Positions 16,519-25,466 of a stretch of 64,000 nucleotides of DNA are shown one piece after another. The DNA comes from Ruminococcus sp. AF31-8BH. Its GTDB lineage: Bacteria; Bacillota; Clostridia; Lachnospirales; Lachnospiraceae. Made by a program: the position numbers and the translations under genes. Numbering within the stretch: position 1 is the stretch's first letter; the number at the start of each line of letters is the position of its first letter. The stretch spans positions 17,508 to 81,507 of the forward strand of contig NZ_QTVN01000018.1 of NCBI RefSeq assembly GCF_003460605.1, given 5' to 3'. The notes under the pieces were generated by a model. The model was not told the origin of the DNA, made no database searches, and saw only the letters and a list, made by a program, of their open reading frames with translations.

Positions 16519-18042
16519 ATGAAATATAGTTTGGTGAATTTTTGTGAGTTTGATAAATATGCAGCAAAGAGTTATTGTGCGATTCATGGTACAAGTGAAA
16601 CATTGAATCTGGGAGATATTACAAAAGTGGACGAAAGGGAGATTGAACCGTTTAACATGATCTGTGGCGGAAGCCCCTGTCAGGATTTTTCCCTGGCAGG
16701 CAAGCAGGCAGGCGCAGTTTGGAAATGCCGAAGCTGCGGGTATGAGTATAACCCTCTGCAGGTACATTATTCCAAAAGGGACGCCTGCGGCATGTGTGGT
16801 TCCCATGATATTGATAAAACACGTTCTTCCCTTCTGGTGGAGTGGCTCCGTATGATACGGGGTGTCAAACCAGTATGGGGAATTTATGAAAATGTAAAAA
16901 ATATTGTAGGAAAAAAATTCCGGGATACCACATTCCGGTTGTTTGAAGAAGAACTGCATGAATACGGATACCACACCTATTGGAGTGTTCTTAATGCAAA
17001 GCATTATGGAATACCACAGAACAGGGAACGGGTATATCTGATTTTGATACAGAAGGAAATGGATAATGGAACATTCCAGTTTCCGGAACCGCTGGAGTCC
17101 TTCCAGTGCCTTATGGATATTCTGGAGGATACGGTAGAGGAAAAATACTACTTATCCCAGGAAAAAGTACGCCGCTTGATTGAAGATATGAAAGAGAGAA
17201 AAGCGCTTTTGTTTGAGCCGGACGAAAAAAGCCTGAAGGCTTTTCGGGAAAACCGGGTAAAACGGGCCGGAAATATCAAAGGGGTGTTTGAACAGACTGG
17301 ACGGGTTTATCTGCCAGACGGGTGCTGCCCTACGGTAACTGCCTGTGGTGGTGGCGGACAGCAGCCCAAAATTCTTCAAGTGGGAGATATTCATACCGGC
17401 TATGGTTCAAGCGGGGTTATTTATTCCCCTTTAGGAAGCAGCGGTGCGGTTTTAGCAGGGCATGACCAGCCAAAGATTGTAGAAAAATATCCAGGAGCAA
17501 TCCGGGGCAGGTATGATCGGGAAGGCCGGATTGTGCAGACTTTGGAACTGGGAGAAAAAGAAGTCTGCCATACCCTTACTTCTGTGCAAAAAGATAATAT
17601 CATTCTGGTACGTCAAAAGACACAGAAAGGTTATGAGGAATGTTTGGAAAATGGTGTTGTAAATCTTAGTTATCCGTCTGTGGAAAAACGGGGAAGGGTA
17701 CAGGAGCATGGGGAACTCTGCCCTACGCTTACGACATCAAATGGAATACACCGCTTAGAGTCTTTGTTCCGTATCCGGAGGCTGACACCTTTAGAATGCT
17801 TCCGGCTTATGGGCTTTTCCGATGCGGATTTTTGGAAAGCAAAAGAAACAGGTATAAGCAAAAGCCAGCTTTACAAACAGGCAGGAAATTCCATTGTTGT
17901 TGATGTGCTGTACTATATTTTTCTGGAACTATACAAAGCCATGCCATATCTGTTTGAGGATATCCGGCTTTCTTCCTTTTTCAGTGGGATTGGAGCTTTT
18001 GAAAAGGCATTGGAGCGTTTGGAAGAACAGGTAAACCAATAA
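16519..18042 (+). CDS. C5 cytosine DNA methyltransferase, circularly permuted
   Basis: A 507-residue enzyme. Catalytic motif IV GGSPCQDFS is near residue 53. A four-Cys zinc ribbon (CRSCGYEY ... CGMCG) follows it, then motif VI YENVKNI, motif VIII PQNRERVYLI, a target-recognition region, motif IX RLTPLECFRLMGF and motif X QAGNSIVVDVL. The SAM-binding motif I, normally N-terminal, comes last: RLSSFFSGIGAFEKALERL, 20 residues before the stop. The N-terminus starts at motif II. All parts are present, so it may be active and modify element DNA against host restriction. Confidence 0.8.
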   Translation: MKYSLVNFCEFDKYAAKSYCAIHGTSETLNLGDITKVDEREIEPFNMICGGSPCQDFSLAGKQAGAVWKCRSCGYEYNPLQVHYSKRDACGMCGSHDIDKTRSSLLVEWLRMIRGVKPVWGIYENVKNIVGKKFRDTTFRLFEEELHEYGYHTYWSVLNAKHYGIPQNRERVYLILIQKEMDNGTFQFPEPLESFQCLMDILEDTVEEKYYLSQEKVRRLIEDMKERKALLFEPDEKSLKAFRENRVKRAGNIKGVFEQTGRVYLPDGCCPTVTACGGGGQQPKILQVGDIHTGYGSSGVIYSPLGSSGAVLAGHDQPKIVEKYPGAIRGRYDREGRIVQTLELGEKEVCHTLTSVQKDNIILVRQKTQKGYEECLENGVVNLSYPSVEKRGRVQEHGELCPTLTTSNGIHRLESLFRIRRLTPLECFRLMGFSDADFWKAKETGISKSQLYKQAGNSIVVDVLYYIFLELYKAMPYLFEDIRLSSFFSGIGAFEKALERLEEQVNQ

Positions 18043-18260
18043 TTTCATAAGAGAAACCCAAAGCGGCAAATGGTCCATAGAGAGTCTTCCCATACTTGTT
18101 GGAAAGAGAGAAATTGCGGAAGAAGAAGCAGCCTGCAAGGAGTCTGTGCAAAAGGCGTTGATAGCAGAATGGAAGAACTGCTGTCACATCAGACACAGGA
18201 GGCTGGCAGATTTGCTAACAGAACTGGGGTTTTGTTAGCAGAAATAGAAGTAGGAAGTGG
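18043..18260. other. Intergenic region before the mobilisation module
   Basis: No convincing gene. A 103-codon frame from 18070 has poor composition, no ribosome site and runs through the terminator and oriT hairpins, so I do not call it. Confidence 0.5.
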
Positions 18261-18300
18261 AAAAACCGATAGCAGATGTTTTGAACTGCTATCGGTTTTT
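18261..18300. terminator. Bidirectional rho-independent terminator
   Basis: Perfect 15-base arms AAAAACCGATAGCAG and CTGCTATCGGTTTTT with a 10-base loop, T-rich on both sides. It separates the methyltransferase gene from the mobilisation region. Confidence 0.85.
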
Positions 18301-18363
18301 CCCTATATGGAACGCAGGTCTGCTATCAGTATCTGCGTTGTGCTATCTATTTTATCCGGGGTA

Positions 18364-18445
18364 TTAGGGGGTGCCCCCTAACAAGATGGGATTTTGTACG
18401 GTAAAATCCGTATCTTGCAGAGGACTGGCATAGCCAGTCCGGACA
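18364..18445. other. oriT: Probable origin of transfer (oriT)
   Basis: Three consecutive inverted repeats lie just upstream of mobC and the relaxase gene: TTAGGGGG-TG-CCCCCTAA (18364-18381), CAAGAT.GGATTTT/AAAATCC..ATCTTG (18382-18417), and GGACTGGC-ATA-GCCAGTCC (18422-18440), then a GC-rich GGACACCGGG. Clusters of hairpins beside mobC are typical of oriT. The nick site cannot be placed from sequence alone. Confidence 0.65.
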
Positions 18446-18554
18446 CCGGGAAGTTATATGGTGACCGATAGCAGGTCTTAGGAGTTGACAGCAGATAGCG
18501 TTGGAGTAGAAATCGGTAGATGAAATATGTGATAAAGATAAGGAAAGGGGGAGC

Positions 18555-18878
18555 ATGAAAAAAGAAACAATGAAATGCAGAAAAGAAATCCGGCTGTACT
18601 CATGGGAGTTGGAAGAGTTACAAAAACAGGCAGAAAAGATGGGGCTTTCCGATTCCCAGTACCTTCGTATGCTGATTACCAACCGTCCCAGGGATTACCC
18701 GGAAATCCGTCAGGAACTGGAACGCATGAACCAGGAAATCAACCGGATTGGCGTAAACATCAACCAGATTACCCATAACAATAACAGCGCCCTTTATTCC
18801 AGGGAAGATAAACACCGTCTGTATGTGTTTTTGAAGCAGATAAAAACACTGGTAAGCCAGGTGCAGGAAAGGCTGTAG
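18555..18878 (+). CDS. mobC: MobC-like relaxosome protein
   Basis: A 107-residue protein with a strong GGGGGAG ribosome site. The order is a ribbon-helix-helix-like N-terminus (EIRLYSWELEELQKQAEKMG), then the MobC signature RMNQEINRIGVNINQI, then a helical tail. MobC proteins bind oriT and help the relaxase open it. It lies between the probable oriT and the relaxase, as expected. Confidence 0.85.
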   Translation: MKKETMKCRKEIRLYSWELEELQKQAEKMGLSDSQYLRMLITNRPRDYPEIRQELERMNQEINRIGVNINQITHNNNSALYSREDKHRLYVFLKQIKTLVSQVQERL

Positions 18879-18881
18879 GTT

Positions 18882-20297
18882 ATGGCAATTACAAAGTGCC
18901 TGCACATGAAACAGGCAAAAACGGGTTATCCAGCAAAACATCTGGCAAACGGTCTTCGCTATATTATGAACCCGGAGAAAACAGAACATGGCCGCTATGT
19001 CTGTGGACATAACTGTATTCCTGAACAGGCATTATCCCAGATGGTAGATACCAAACGTCATTTTGGAAAGCTGGATAAAAGGCAGGGCTACCATTTCATT
19101 CTTTCGTTTGAGGAAGATGAGGTTTCGGAAGAAGAAGCCTTCCAAGTGGTAGGAGAGTTTGTGACAGAATTTCTTGGGAAGGATTTTGAAGCGGTTTATG
19201 CAGTCCATAATGATACGGACCATATTCATGGGCACATTATTTTTAATTCAGTACGCTGTACTACGGGATATAAATACGATTATAAAAACGGGGATTGGGA
19301 AAACATCATTCAGCCTCTGACCAACCGGATATGCAGGGAGCATGGTTTATCTGTGCTGGATCTGGAAGAAGCAAAGGAAAAACGCAAACAAAAAGGACAG
19401 GAAGAAAAATCTCTTGCTGAACGGGACAGGCGGATCAGAAGAGATGTGGACCAGGCATTACAGGACGCAGGTTCTTATGAGGAATTTCTTGAAAATCTTT
19501 CCAGCATGGGATATGAGTTGCGGGGGAGAAAGCGCCTTTCTGTTCGGGAACCCGGAGCAGGAAGGGCAAGGCGGCTTGACCAGCTAGGGGAAGAATATAC
19601 AGAGGAAAGGCTTCGGCAGCGTTTTGGACGCCTTCCAGTCCCGGAAATGACCGGAGAGGAGATACCGGTAGAATGGACGTATGTGTTTATCCCATACCGG
19701 GAGCGGCATTTGACCAGATACCAGAAGGAATGTTTTCTTCGCAGGTACCGGCAGGGGAAACCAATGGCAGACTCTAAAACCTGGAAATACAGGGCAGCAA
19801 TCCATGAATTGAAAAAATTGCAGGAGGAATTTGATTTTCTGGCAGCTTATCGCATACAGGATAAGGCGCAGTTGAAAGCCATTTCTGATGCAACAAAGGA
19901 ACAGCTTTGGGAAAACAGCAGGGCAAGAAAGCAGCTACGAAAAGAAATGGTTCCTTATGAGGAAATGCTTCTGCTTCTCAATAAGCTGCAGGAAAAACAG
20001 ATGGAAGCAAAACTTTATCAGGAAGGGTATCAGGAATTTTTTCAAGACCACCAGACATACCAAAACCTTCTTGGGCAGTTAAAAGAAATGGGATATTCCT
20101 TGTCTGAGGCAGAACAGACAGACGCTTATTTCTTTGAGAAAGAGGAGCGTTTGCGGATTGAACGGAAAAAAATCTTAAAAGAAAAAAGGATTGCAGAGCG
20201 TCTGCATGAAAAAGCAGAAGAAAAAGAAAAGTTGGAAGCACAGCAGAAGGAAAAGAATAGGAAACCGTCTGCGAGGGGCAGAGGAAAAGGAGGGTAA
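18882..20297 (+). CDS. MOBP-type relaxase
   Basis: A 471-residue relaxase (MobA/VirD2 family). The active-site region has YHFILSFEEDEV, then AVHNDTDHIHGHIIFNSV with the three metal-binding His residues at about residues 106-116. Tyr27 in LRYIMNPEK is a candidate nucleophile. The C-terminal half is long, charged and coiled. It would nick oriT and pilot the strand through the type IV secretion channel. Four bases separate it from mobC and its stop is flush with the next start. Confidence 0.9.
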   Translation: MAITKCLHMKQAKTGYPAKHLANGLRYIMNPEKTEHGRYVCGHNCIPEQALSQMVDTKRHFGKLDKRQGYHFILSFEEDEVSEEEAFQVVGEFVTEFLGKDFEAVYAVHNDTDHIHGHIIFNSVRCTTGYKYDYKNGDWENIIQPLTNRICREHGLSVLDLEEAKEKRKQKGQEEKSLAERDRRIRRDVDQALQDAGSYEEFLENLSSMGYELRGRKRLSVREPGAGRARRLDQLGEEYTEERLRQRFGRLPVPEMTGEEIPVEWTYVFIPYRERHLTRYQKECFLRRYRQGKPMADSKTWKYRAAIHELKKLQEEFDFLAAYRIQDKAQLKAISDATKEQLWENSRARKQLRKEMVPYEEMLLLLNKLQEKQMEAKLYQEGYQEFFQDHQTYQNLLGQLKEMGYSLSEAEQTDAYFFEKEERLRIERKKILKEKRIAERLHEKAEEKEKLEAQQKEKNRKPSARGRGKGG

Positions 20298-21251
20298 ATG
20301 ACAGTAGAAGGACAACGGTATCTGGAAGAATGCCGGAAAGTTTTAAAAGAAGAACAGATGGACGCAGTTTCTATGGGGCTGGATTTTGGTCTTCCTGTTT
20401 CGGATATCCAGAAGGTAGTTAAGAGTAACCAGGAAGCCCCGGTGATGAAAGCAATCATCATAGGGCTTATGGAAGGGATTGGGGAAATCGACTTTTTATG
20501 TGAAGGAAATTATAACCAGTTCCAGGTACGGGAAATCGTAGAGGGCTTAAAAAACGGGCTGGATCTGGAAGAGGTGAAAACCTATGCCGGAAATGAACTG
20601 CCGGCCAGCCGTATGCGGACCATGCGGATACAACTGGAAGAGTCAAAGGCAAAAAAAGAAGTTCCGAAAGATGAAGAAATGCGTTCTTATATGAAAAATC
20701 TTATGGGGATCATGGAACAATCCATTCAGCAGTTTCGGGAAAGCAATGACCGTTTTACAGCCTTGTCCTCTCTGGTAAAGGAGCATGTTGTTGAAGAGAA
20801 AAACCAGGAGATTAAAGACCTGTATGAGAACCTGCAATATAAAGATAAAAACATACAGGAATTAAAAGAAAAGCTGGCAAAGAAAGAGCAGGAAATTCAG
20901 GATCTGAAAAAAGAAGCAGAAAAATACAGGGAAAAAACAGAAGCTGCTTCCAGGGAAACAAAAGTGGTATTGGAAGAAAAAAGCATACAAACAGCGGAAG
21001 GGCTACAAAAAAGTAAGCACCGGCTGCTTGGGATTGCCATGCTTGGGAAAAAAGTACCCAAAAGTGTTGTGGAGAAAATTCTGGAATATAACCTGTCCGC
21101 AGAACAGTTGGAAGAAATCCGCCAGTGCGTAGAAAGTGGGCTGGCAGATGCAGAAATTCTTCAGGTGATGGAGAACAGCCCTTCACCAGAGAGAATGAAA
21201 AAAATGCGGGAAATTATCCTTTTGATGCGGAAACGGAAGGCGGGTGTGTAA
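20298..21251 (+). CDS. Hypothetical coiled-coil protein of transfer operon
   Basis: A 317-residue protein. Two similar helical modules (IQKVVKSN near 35 and ILEYNLSAEQLEEIRQCVES near 265) flank a long coiled coil (residues about 125-230, EIQDLKKEAEKYREK). The repeated 'Q-I-x-E-I-x-x-G-L' pattern also occurs in the C-terminal part of the coupling protein, hinting at a shared interaction module. It may be a relaxosome or T4SS accessory. No enzyme motif was seen. Confidence 0.6.
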   Translation: MTVEGQRYLEECRKVLKEEQMDAVSMGLDFGLPVSDIQKVVKSNQEAPVMKAIIIGLMEGIGEIDFLCEGNYNQFQVREIVEGLKNGLDLEEVKTYAGNELPASRMRTMRIQLEESKAKKEVPKDEEMRSYMKNLMGIMEQSIQQFRESNDRFTALSSLVKEHVVEEKNQEIKDLYENLQYKDKNIQELKEKLAKKEQEIQDLKKEAEKYREKTEAASRETKVVLEEKSIQTAEGLQKSKHRLLGIAMLGKKVPKSVVEKILEYNLSAEQLEEIRQCVESGLADAEILQVMENSPSPERMKKMREIILLMRKRKAGV

Positions 21252-21671
21252 ATGGCAGAACTTGAACATGTGGTAAAAACATTTTCCCTTTTGGAAACTG
21301 CCGAAAAGGAACAGCCCTTTCTTACCAGGGAGCAGAAACAGGATTTGTACCGTATTGCTTTTCATAAGGAGTCTATGGAAGAGGTAGAAAAAATTATTTT
21401 GCAGTTACAGGCGCCTCATGCAGGAAAGGAAGAAAAAGAGCGTATTCTTTATCATTACCTTGAACCGTTTTTTCAGGTTCCGGAAAATATTTTGCAGATT
21501 GAGAATTATATTTTTCAGCTTCAGTATATGACCTATGAAAAGGAAAAAGCAAACCACATGCTGGAGGCTCTCTTAAAACAGGAAAATATCCAGTATGACC
21601 TGGAAGCCATGCTTACAGAAGGAAAAATAAAGGCGGCTGTTCCAGTAAAAAAGGACAGGGCAATGGGATAG
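21252..21671 (+). CDS. Hypothetical helical protein of transfer operon
   Basis: A 139-residue, mostly helical, acidic protein that starts directly at the previous stop. It contains FLTREQKQDLYRIAFHKE and NILQIENYIFQLQYM. There is no membrane segment and no recognised family. Its position between the coiled-coil protein and PcfB makes a role in DNA processing for transfer likely. Confidence 0.55.
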   Translation: MAELEHVVKTFSLLETAEKEQPFLTREQKQDLYRIAFHKESMEEVEKIILQLQAPHAGKEEKERILYHYLEPFFQVPENILQIENYIFQLQYMTYEKEKANHMLEALLKQENIQYDLEAMLTEGKIKAAVPVKKDRAMG

Positions 21672-21681
21672 GAGGGAGAGC

Positions 21682-22845
21682 ATGAGTGAAATACAAGATG
21701 CGGCGCAGATTATTAAAGTTTCCTTTGAAGGCGCAGAAATCATTCTGAAAATGGGAAATACAGGCTGGCAGTTTGTAAAAGATATTTGTGCGGTATTTAA
21801 AAAAGTTCTGGATCAGGAAAAACTGTCAGGGAAAACTTCTGTACAAAAGCTCCTGAAAATGGGAGGCGATTTACAGGTTTTCCGTTTTGAAACAAAAGAC
21901 CTGGAGCGGGTAAAAGCCCTGGCAAATAAGTATGGGATTTTATATTCCATTTTGCCGGATTTAAATGAGAAGGACGGTATGAGTGAAATTTTGTTCCATT
22001 CCCAGGCAGCGCCCCGTATTCAGTCCATGATGGCAAAAATTGAACATTCCAATATTGGGACGTTAGATGAATACTATGAAAATGCAGAGCCGGATAAGGT
22101 AGAGCAGTTGGTAGAAGAAGTAAAAAAGCCTGCCCTGCCGGAGTCGAAGGAGTGTGAACTGGTTGCGCGGGAGCTGGCGAAAAACCAGGTGGAGAAGATC
22201 AGTGATGTCCGTTCCCGTCTGAATATGACCTGGCTTCAGATCTGGCCGATTATCTGCTACATGGAAGAACAGGGGATTTTGGAGAAAGGGAAGGAAGGTA
22301 CGGTGACACTGACCAGGACACCGGAACAGGTTGAAGAATTGGTAGATTCCCAGCAGTGGAAACAGTTGTTTGGGGAAGAGGAAGCCAAAAGACGCAGCAC
22401 TGGAAGCAGCCAGGAAACAGAAGAAAAGATGCAGGTCATTCGGCGTATCCAAAAGGAGAAACGGAACAATCCAGGTGTGAATGCCATTACCATAGACCAG
22501 AAGCTGGTATATGAAGAAACAGAGCATCATATCAAAACCAGGATTCCGTACCGTAAGAATGAATTTATCTGGCTGGATAAATCGGAAATTAGCTGGATTA
22601 ATGACCATAAGACGATTTTTGCAGGATTGGAAAAGAAGAAGGAGTATGCAATTTTAGACCTGGAGGACCGTTTTCTTAGAAAAACTTCGGGGGAAGATTT
22701 ATATAGGGAAAGCTATGACCCGGTACACAGGGAACGCGCCAGACAGGAGCAGGAAAAGATACGCAGAAGAAGGGAGCAGAATTACAGGAAGGCACAACAG
22801 AACCTGGAAGCAGGGAGAAGAACCATACAGGGGCAAAGGAGGTAG
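21682..22845 (+). CDS. PcfB/DUF3801 family protein
   Basis: A 387-residue protein. The first 130 residues (IKVSFEGAEIILKMGNTGWQ, KKVLDQEKLSGKTSVQKLLK, VFRFETKDLERVKALANKYG) match the DUF3801/PcfB family of conjugative elements. The rest includes a winged-helix-like region and a basic coiled tail rich in Arg and Gln. PcfB links the relaxosome to the VirD4-type coupling ATPase encoded just downstream. Confidence 0.75.
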   Translation: MSEIQDAAQIIKVSFEGAEIILKMGNTGWQFVKDICAVFKKVLDQEKLSGKTSVQKLLKMGGDLQVFRFETKDLERVKALANKYGILYSILPDLNEKDGMSEILFHSQAAPRIQSMMAKIEHSNIGTLDEYYENAEPDKVEQLVEEVKKPALPESKECELVARELAKNQVEKISDVRSRLNMTWLQIWPIICYMEEQGILEKGKEGTVTLTRTPEQVEELVDSQQWKQLFGEEEAKRRSTGSSQETEEKMQVIRRIQKEKRNNPGVNAITIDQKLVYEETEHHIKTRIPYRKNEFIWLDKSEISWINDHKTIFAGLEKKKEYAILDLEDRFLRKTSGEDLYRESYDPVHRERARQEQEKIRRRREQNYRKAQQNLEAGRRTIQGQRR

Positions 22846-22857
22846 AGAACCGGAGCA

Positions 22858-24969
22858 ATTCAGAAAAAGAAGAAACAGTCCTGGGGCATGTATCTTATTG
22901 GTGGCATAGCTTCCGGCTATGGAGGTTATCTCTTGAACGTGTGTTATCAGCCCGGAAAGGATATCAATTATTTTTTAAACCGTCTGGATCAGGTGATGGT
23001 AGCCCCGTTTGCCAATTATTGGAACGAAACTTCCTTAAAAGCAATCATTTTGGGGATTTTTGTATATGTGATTGGTATGGTCATGTATGTCACCAGCCGG
23101 AAAAACTATATGCCGGGACAGGAATTTGGTACCGCTGTTTTTGCAGATCCGAAAAAAGTGGCAAAGCAGTTTGCGGATAAAGATGAACACAATAACCTGA
23201 TCTTATCCCAGAATGTCAGGCTGTCCATGAATACCAGAAAGACCAGGAGAAACCTAAATGTCCTGGTAATCGGAGGAAGCGGCGCTGGAAAAACCTTGTT
23301 CATGGTGAAACCCAATCTCCTTCAGTTAAGCAGGGCTTCCCAGATCATTACAGATCCCAAAGGGGAGATTTTAAGATGCTGCGGAGGTATGCTGAAAGCG
23401 CATGGATACCGGATACGGGTGCTGAACCTGGTGGAAATGGAGCAGTCTAACGGATATAATCCATTCCGCTATATCCGCTCTGAAACAGATATTGTAAAAC
23501 TGGTTACCAACCTGATCAATAATACCACACCGAAAAACGCACAGCCCAGTGATCCATTCTGGGAGAAAGCCGAGTCTTTGTACTTGCAGGCCATTTTTCT
23601 TTATGTGTGGCAGGAGTGTGAAATGGAGAAAAGGAATTTCCGTATGGTTCTGCAGCTTTTGAATGAGGCGGAAGTCCATGCAGACGGTTCCCCTTCTGAT
23701 TTAGACCGGCGTTTCCGCAGACTGGAGAGAAAAAAGGGAAGCAATCACCCTGCTTTAATCCAGTATAATAAAGTGGTCCGGGGTGCCGGAGATACGGTAA
23801 GGAGTATCATCATTTCCGCAAATGCAAGGCTGGGATTGTTACAGAACCCACAAATTTTGCGGATTCTGGATCATGATGAAATGGAGATTGAGGAGATTGG
23901 GCTTGGTGTTGACGGGGACAGAAACCGGAAGACTGCACTTTTTTGTGTAACGCCGGATTCGGATAAGAGTTATGCCTTTTTAATTGGTATGCTTTATTCC
24001 CAGATTTTCCAGGAATTGTATTACCAGGCAGACTTCCATTACAATGGAAAACTTCCCATTAACGTCAATTTTATGCTGGACGAATTTGCCAACGTGCCAT
24101 TGCCAGATGACTACTGCAGCCTCCTTAGTACCATGCGTTCCAGGAATATTTCATGTACCATTTTTATCCAAAACCTTGCCCAGATCAAGGCTTTGTTTGA
24201 GAAAACCTGGGAAACCATACCGGGTAATTGTGATTCTCTGGTATATCTTGGTGGGAATGAACAGTCCACGCATAAGTATATCAGTGAGTCCCTGGGAAAA
24301 GGAACCATTGATAAAAAAAGCAGTGGGGAAACCAAAGGCCGGCAAGGGAGCAGTTCCCGGAATTATGATGTGCTGGGGCGTGAGCTTTTGACACCGGACG
24401 AAACCCGAAAGCTGGATAACTCAGAGTGTATTTTGTTAATCAGGGGTTGTGATCCTATTATTGATAAGAAATACAATACTTTTGCACACTCCAGATTTTC
24501 GGAAACAGAAGATGGCGGGGCTGCGCCTTATATCCATGACAGAATGGCTGCCCAAAAACAGGCGGTACAGATTTTAAGTGAAGAATCCCTGGATTATTAT
24601 AAGAAGAAAAAGGAACAGGGAGAAGATGTTCAGATTGTGGAACTGTCTTTTGATGAAATTTTTTCTTATGAGCCTATTCCTAAGAAGATTTTTTCGGAGG
24701 AAGAGCTGAAAGAGAACCAGAAGAAGAGAACGGTAGAGGAGGTGAGGCCGCCGAAGAAAACGGAAAAACCGGTACAGACAGAGGAAGAAAAACTTTCTGA
24801 ATTATTGGAAAGCCATGTTTATAATGAGGAACAGTTGGGAGAAATCATGCTTGCCATTGGTGCTGGAATTTCGTATGATAAAATCCTTCAAATGGCAGAT
24901 ACAAAAAACAGTGCTGAAAAGATGAAGGAAATCCGTAAAAAATTTACAAAAGAAACAGCCTCGGATTAA
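22858..24969 (+). CDS. VirD4/TraG-type coupling protein
   Basis: About 703 residues. Two N-terminal membrane helices come first, then Walker A GGSGAGKTLF at about residue 138, Walker B NFMLDEFANVP near 395, and RNISCTIFIQNLAQI. This ATPase recruits the relaxosome to the secretion channel. The first ATG (22888) has no ribosome site and lies within the first helix. An ATT at 22858 gives the expected basic start QKKKKQSWGMYLIGG, so I list that. The C-terminal 130 residues are variable and helical. Confidence 0.85.
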   Translation: MQKKKKQSWGMYLIGGIASGYGGYLLNVCYQPGKDINYFLNRLDQVMVAPFANYWNETSLKAIILGIFVYVIGMVMYVTSRKNYMPGQEFGTAVFADPKKVAKQFADKDEHNNLILSQNVRLSMNTRKTRRNLNVLVIGGSGAGKTLFMVKPNLLQLSRASQIITDPKGEILRCCGGMLKAHGYRIRVLNLVEMEQSNGYNPFRYIRSETDIVKLVTNLINNTTPKNAQPSDPFWEKAESLYLQAIFLYVWQECEMEKRNFRMVLQLLNEAEVHADGSPSDLDRRFRRLERKKGSNHPALIQYNKVVRGAGDTVRSIIISANARLGLLQNPQILRILDHDEMEIEEIGLGVDGDRNRKTALFCVTPDSDKSYAFLIGMLYSQIFQELYYQADFHYNGKLPINVNFMLDEFANVPLPDDYCSLLSTMRSRNISCTIFIQNLAQIKALFEKTWETIPGNCDSLVYLGGNEQSTHKYISESLGKGTIDKKSSGETKGRQGSSSRNYDVLGRELLTPDETRKLDNSECILLIRGCDPIIDKKYNTFAHSRFSETEDGGAAPYIHDRMAAQKQAVQILSEESLDYYKKKKEQGEDVQIVELSFDEIFSYEPIPKKIFSEEELKENQKKRTVEEVRPPKKTEKPVQTEEEKLSELLESHVYNEEQLGEIMLAIGAGISYDKILQMADTKNSAEKMKEIRKKFTKETASD

Positions 24970-24975
24970 AGAAGG

Positions 24976-25048
24976 CAGATTTTTGGAAACCTGTAGTTTT
25001 TGCATTACGCAGGGCAGGTTTTCAAAAATCTGTCTTTTTGCGTAATGC
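24976..25048 (+). promoter_or_regulatory. Terminator with alternative pairing (attenuator-like) before VirB2 gene
   Basis: Long arms (18 bases each, 17 pairing) at 24976-24993 and 25015-25032 are followed by five T. The loop carries GCATTACGCA (25002-25011), which pairs perfectly with TGCGTAATGC (25039-25048) downstream of the terminator. The two pairings cannot both form simply, which suggests an attenuator or pseudoknot controlling read-through into the channel genes. Confidence 0.55.
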
Positions 25049-25080
25049 GGTATTAATCACATGAAAAGGAGTAAAAAGAT

Positions 25081-25419
25081 ATGAAGATCAAAGAGGTTAT
25101 CAGAAAGAAACAGAACCGCTTGAAAAAATCTCTACTGGGAGTCCTGGCAGTAAGCGCTGCCACTGTTTCCCTGTTCCCCCAGACTGTCATGGCTTCCGGG
25201 GTAAGTGACGTAACACAGCCGCTTATGAATTTAAAGACACTGGTGATCAGTATTATCGGTGCGGTGGGTGTGATTATCCTGGCAAAAAACGTGATGGAAT
25301 TTGCACAGGCTTACCAACAGCAGGACAGTTCTTCTATGAACAGTGCCATTAAAGGAATTGTTGCAGGGCTTATTATGGCAGCCATTTCCTCCGTTCTTAC
25401 TTTCCTGGGAATTAGCTAA
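25081..25419 (+). CDS. Maff2/VirB2-like pilin
   Basis: A 112-residue protein with a long basic leader (residues 1-20), a signal helix ending near VMASG, and then two membrane helices (about 50-70 and 92-111). This matches the Maff2 family, the VirB2/TrbC analogue of Lachnospiraceae ICEs. It probably forms the membrane-embedded pilin or channel subunit. AAAAGGAG precedes the ATG. Confidence 0.8.
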   Translation: MKIKEVIRKKQNRLKKSLLGVLAVSAATVSLFPQTVMASGVSDVTQPLMNLKTLVISIIGAVGVIILAKNVMEFAQAYQQQDSSSMNSAIKGIVAGLIMAAISSVLTFLGIS

Positions 25420-25466
25420 AACCATTCTTCTTTTTGAGATAAGCAGATAAGAAGAGAGGTGAAGTG

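Noticed and set aside
18070..18381. 103-codon open frame upstream of mobC
   Set aside because: No ribosome site, odd composition, and it runs through a perfect terminator and the first oriT stem.
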